Part shown: positions 5,458-6,967 of the stretch, one piece after another
Numbering within the stretch: position 1 is the first letter of the stretch
How the letters are laid out: every line of letters begins with the position of its first letter
NCBI GenBank assembly: GCA_038249305.1
Contig: JBBRWI010000202.1
Span: 1 to 6,967, forward strand
Length of the DNA stretch: 6,967 nt
Reading direction: 5' to 3'
DNA from: Humitalea sp038249305
GTDB taxonomy: Bacteria > Pseudomonadota > Alphaproteobacteria > Acetobacterales > Acetobacteraceae
Translations under genes and position numbers: made by a program
Notes under the pieces: generated by a model
The model's input: the letters and a program-made list of their open reading frames with translations, nothing else
Databases searched by the model: none
Told to the model about the DNA's origin: nothing

Positions 5458-6105
5458 TTGGAAATCCTGGAACTCGGCCGCAGCATCCGCGCCCGCGACC
5501 CCGCCCGGCCGTCCTGGCCGGAGGTGGTCCTGGCCTATGCCGGGCTGCATGCGGTGCTGTGGCACCGGATGTCGCATGGACTGTGGCGTTTGGGGCTGAG
5601 CGGCACGGCGCGGGTGGCGAGCCACCTGGGGCGTTTCCTGACCGGCATCGAAATCCATCCCGGAGCGACGATCGGCCGGCGGCTGTTCATCGACCATGGC
5701 ATGGGCGTGGTGATCGGTGAGACGGCCGAGATCGGCGACGACGTGCTGATCTACCACGGCGTGACCCTTGGCGGAATGTCGGGCAGCCCCGGCAAGCGGC
5801 ATCCGACGGTCGGCGACGGGGTGGTGATCGGGGCGGGGGCGCAGGTGCTGGGGCCGATCACCCTCGGCCGCGGCGCGCGGATCGGGGCGAATGCCGTGGT
5901 GGTCAATCCGGTGGCCGCGGGGGCGACGGTGGTCGGCATCCCGGCCCGCGCGCCGCGCCAAGGTGGCGCGGATTGCGCGACAGCGGGCTACGGAATGCCG
6001 GAAGGCGGTGCCGACCCGGTGGGGGAGGATGTGGCCAGCCTGCGCGCCGAGGTCCGCGCGCTGCGCGCCGAGGTTGCGGCGTTGCGTGAGGCGGAGCGGG
6101 CTTAG
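5458..6105 (+). CDS. cysE: serine O-acetyltransferase, short form with C-terminal coiled coil
   Basis: Acetylates L-serine with acetyl-CoA to give O-acetylserine, the substrate for cysteine synthase. The 215-residue protein has a reduced N-terminal helical part (LAYAGLHAVLWHRMSHGLW, about 26-44) and a left-handed beta-helix of hexapeptide repeats (about 65-165: IEIHPGATIGRRLFIDHG, VIGETAEIGDDVLIYHGVTLGG, VGDGVVIGAGAQVLG, LGRGARIGANAVV). Catalytic D79-H80 (FIDHG) and H115 (KRHP) match the Asp-His and second His of CysE. The last 25 residues (ASLRAEVRALRAEVAALREAERA region) look like a coiled coil. The C-terminus is ERA, without the terminal isoleucine that CysE inserts into the CysK active site, so the classical cysteine synthase complex is unlikely. 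The start is TTG 5458 with GGAG six bases upstream; no in-frame ATG gives a full N-terminus. Confidence 0.93.
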   Translation: MEILELGRSIRARDPARPSWPEVVLAYAGLHAVLWHRMSHGLWRLGLSGTARVASHLGRFLTGIEIHPGATIGRRLFIDHGMGVVIGETAEIGDDVLIYHGVTLGGMSGSPGKRHPTVGDGVVIGAGAQVLGPITLGRGARIGANAVVVNPVAAGATVVGIPARAPRQGGADCATAGYGMPEGGADPVGEDVASLRAEVRALRAEVAALREAERA

Positions 6106-6334
6106 TCGATTGCTGGATGACGTAGGTCGGCACCACGGCGGGGTCGGGCAGGGGGCGGCCCGGCGCCAGGACCGCATCGCCATGACGAGCGACTTGGCCA
6201 GGCTGACCTCACCGTGGGCGGGGCTCTCGGCTCGCGCCAGCCGGGTGCTTTAAGTTAACCCAGACCGTAAGGTGTGGAATTCATGAAAACCATCCTTATT
6301 CTACGTTGCAACAACGCGAAACTGTGATATCCCG

Positions 6335-6363
6335 ATCGCGAGTGATTTTGGGACTGTCGCGAT
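6335..6363. promoter_or_regulatory. inverted repeat over the start of the 6362 frame
   Basis: ATCGCGA (6335-6341) and TCGCGAT (6357-6363) are perfect 7-base complements around a 15-base centre. The right arm includes the first two bases of the ATG at 6362, and the centre holds the only purine-rich ribosome-binding candidate (TTGGGAC). As RNA the hairpin would hide the start; as DNA it could be an operator. Either role depends on the downstream frame being a gene, which is doubtful. Confidence 0.3.
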
Positions 6364-6823
6364 GTCGTCAAAACCCAGTGCCGTCGAAGGCGAGAAGCAG
6401 GGCAGCCTGGCCCGGCGCTGCACCAGCAGCGGCGAACTGCCGGCCGGGGCGCCGGCGGGTGGAGGGGTCTCGAAAAAACCGCGGAACCTTCAATCAGTCC
6501 GACCGCGACATTGCCGAACGCAGACAGTCGGGGCGCGACAAGGACGGGGCCTTCATGGTCCGCTGCCCCGGCAGGCGGATGACGTCGGCGCAGTGGCTGC
6601 TCCTCGAAGACGTGGCCGCCACAACGCCGATGGAACCTTGCGGCAGACGTCGCGGCCGGGTGTGCAATTCCACGGTGTTCCACCGGGGAATGTGAAACCT
6701 GTGATTGCCGGTATCGCCGCGGCCCGGCGGACCGGTTTCGTCGCCTGCGGCGATGCGCTGAGTAATGCCGCCACCACGGCGCATCGCGGTGCAGGCCGGG
6801 TGTCGAGCCGCCGCGCTACCTGA
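6362..6823 (+). pseudogene. unrecognised 153-codon frame, possibly a frameshifted gene remnant
   Basis: Reads MSSKPSAVEGEKQGSLARRC onward to a TGA at 6821-6823. No family recognised. Codons 1-35 have the G/C-ending third positions of this genome, then the bias disappears. From about 6490 to 6620 it appears instead one frame over (FNQSDRDIAERRQSGRDKDG, then AFMVRCPGRRMTSAQWLLLE), and it returns to the original frame after about 6700. The switch falls at a run of six A (6474-6479); with five A the two frames join as SKNRGTFNQSDRDIAERRQ. The simplest reading is a decayed gene with at least one frameshift. Alternatives are a sequencing error or no gene at all. Low confidence. Confidence 0.25.
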
Positions 6824-6869
6824 CCCTCATCACCCTGGCCGCCTGACGGCCTGACCAAGGAAGACCGCC

Positions 6870-6967
6870 ATGATCGTCTCACGCCGCACCGCCCTGCTCG
6901 GCCTCGGCGCCGCCGCCCTGACTAACCCCGCCTTGACTAACCCCGCCTTGGCTAACCCCGCCTTGGC
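6870..6967 (+). CDS. exported protein, N-terminal part with repeat-bearing signal peptide
   Basis: The gene starts at ATG 6870 with AAGGAAG (6857-6863) at good spacing and runs off the window after about 32 codons. The translation MIVSRRTALLGLGAAALTNP is a signal peptide: a short basic n-region with twin arginines (R5-R6), a hydrophobic core, then NPALxNPALA. SRRTALLGLG recalls Tat signals, but the full S-R-R-x-F-L-K box is not met, so Sec export is equally possible. Function cannot be told because only the leader is present. The c-region consists of a pentapeptide repeat (see the repeat entry). Confidence 0.65.
   Translation, partial: MIVSRRTALLGLGAAALTNPALTNPALANPAL
6918..6967 (+). repeat. 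15-bp tandem repeat inside a signal peptide, at least three copies
   Basis: Units CTGACTAACCCCGCC (6918-6932), TTGACTAACCCCGCC (6933-6947), TTGGCTAACCCCGCC (6948-6962) and the start of a fourth (6963-6967) at the window edge. Each encodes L-T/A-N-P-A in frame. Total copy number is unknown because the array leaves the window. Confidence 0.92.

Larger units (their letters stand above)
6106..6869. other. 764-base interval without a confident gene; AT-richer island and possible decayed coding pieces
   Basis: 6106-6249 is GC-rich. On the minus strand it holds a short stretch with coding-like third positions (TRLARAESPAHGEVSLAKSL from about 6246) bounded by a TAA at 6252-6250, then a second plausible stretch one frame away (VLAPGRPLPDPAVVPTYVIQ) ending near the cysE stop. 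About 6250-6360 is clearly AT-richer than the rest of the window and contains a 14-codon frame (6283-6327, MKTILILRCNNAKL) and an inverted repeat. 6362-6823 is an open frame described separately. No homologue was recognised in any of these. Confidence 0.5.

Noticed and set aside
4240..6183. Minus-strand frame of 647 codons opposite the second cysteine synthase and cysE
   Set aside because: Low-complexity antisense translation with no domain; both plus-strand genes have full catalytic motifs.
6306..6695. A 129-codon plus-strand gene from TTG 6306
   Set aside because: Its first half has non-genomic codon bias and no ribosome-binding site. Only the middle looks coding, so it is treated as part of the frameshifted remnant.

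Overview
The window is GC-rich DNA (third codon positions almost always G or C). Its genes look alphaproteobacterial, and the protein style resembles Rhodospirillales/Acetobacteraceae; that placement is inferred from sequence character alone. No rRNA, tRNA, insertion sequence or CRISPR array was seen.

Left part (1-2540, minus strand): a surface-polysaccharide module. A TPR + GT4 glycosyltransferase + C-terminal accessory domain (324-2540) reads into the N-terminus of a nucleotide-sugar epimerase (1-199, running off the window). Between them lie five perfect, tandem 24-bp repeats (211-330). On the coding strand the repeat encodes an open microORF of five identical octapeptides. Its ATG overlaps the glycosyltransferase stop (ATGA) and its stop overlaps the TTG start of the epimerase (TTGA). 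This possible translational relay, whose frame is preserved at any copy number, is the most unusual structure here.

Centre (2627-6105): a cysteine biosynthesis locus. A classical cysteine synthase (cysK, minus) is divergent from an Rrf2-family regulator (plus). The regulator is followed by a truncated 1-Cys peroxiredoxin remnant, a second cysteine synthase of another subfamily (TAGNTG instead of TSGNTG), and a short-form serine O-acetyltransferase (cysE). SAT makes O-acetylserine and the two synthases would turn it into cysteine; the Rrf2 protein is the obvious candidate regulator. Palindromes sit in both regulatory gaps (3648-3660 and 4172-4200). The peroxiredoxin remnant has lost its catalytic cysteine segment but keeps a good ribosome-binding site and is stop-start coupled (TGATG) to the second synthase.

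Right part (6106-6967): about 760 bases without a confident gene. It contains an AT-richer island (about 6250-6360), an inverted repeat over a start codon, and pieces that look like decayed coding sequence in shifted frames on both strands. At the edge a secreted protein begins (6870 onward); its signal peptide carries a 15-bp tandem repeat encoding L-T/A-N-P-A.
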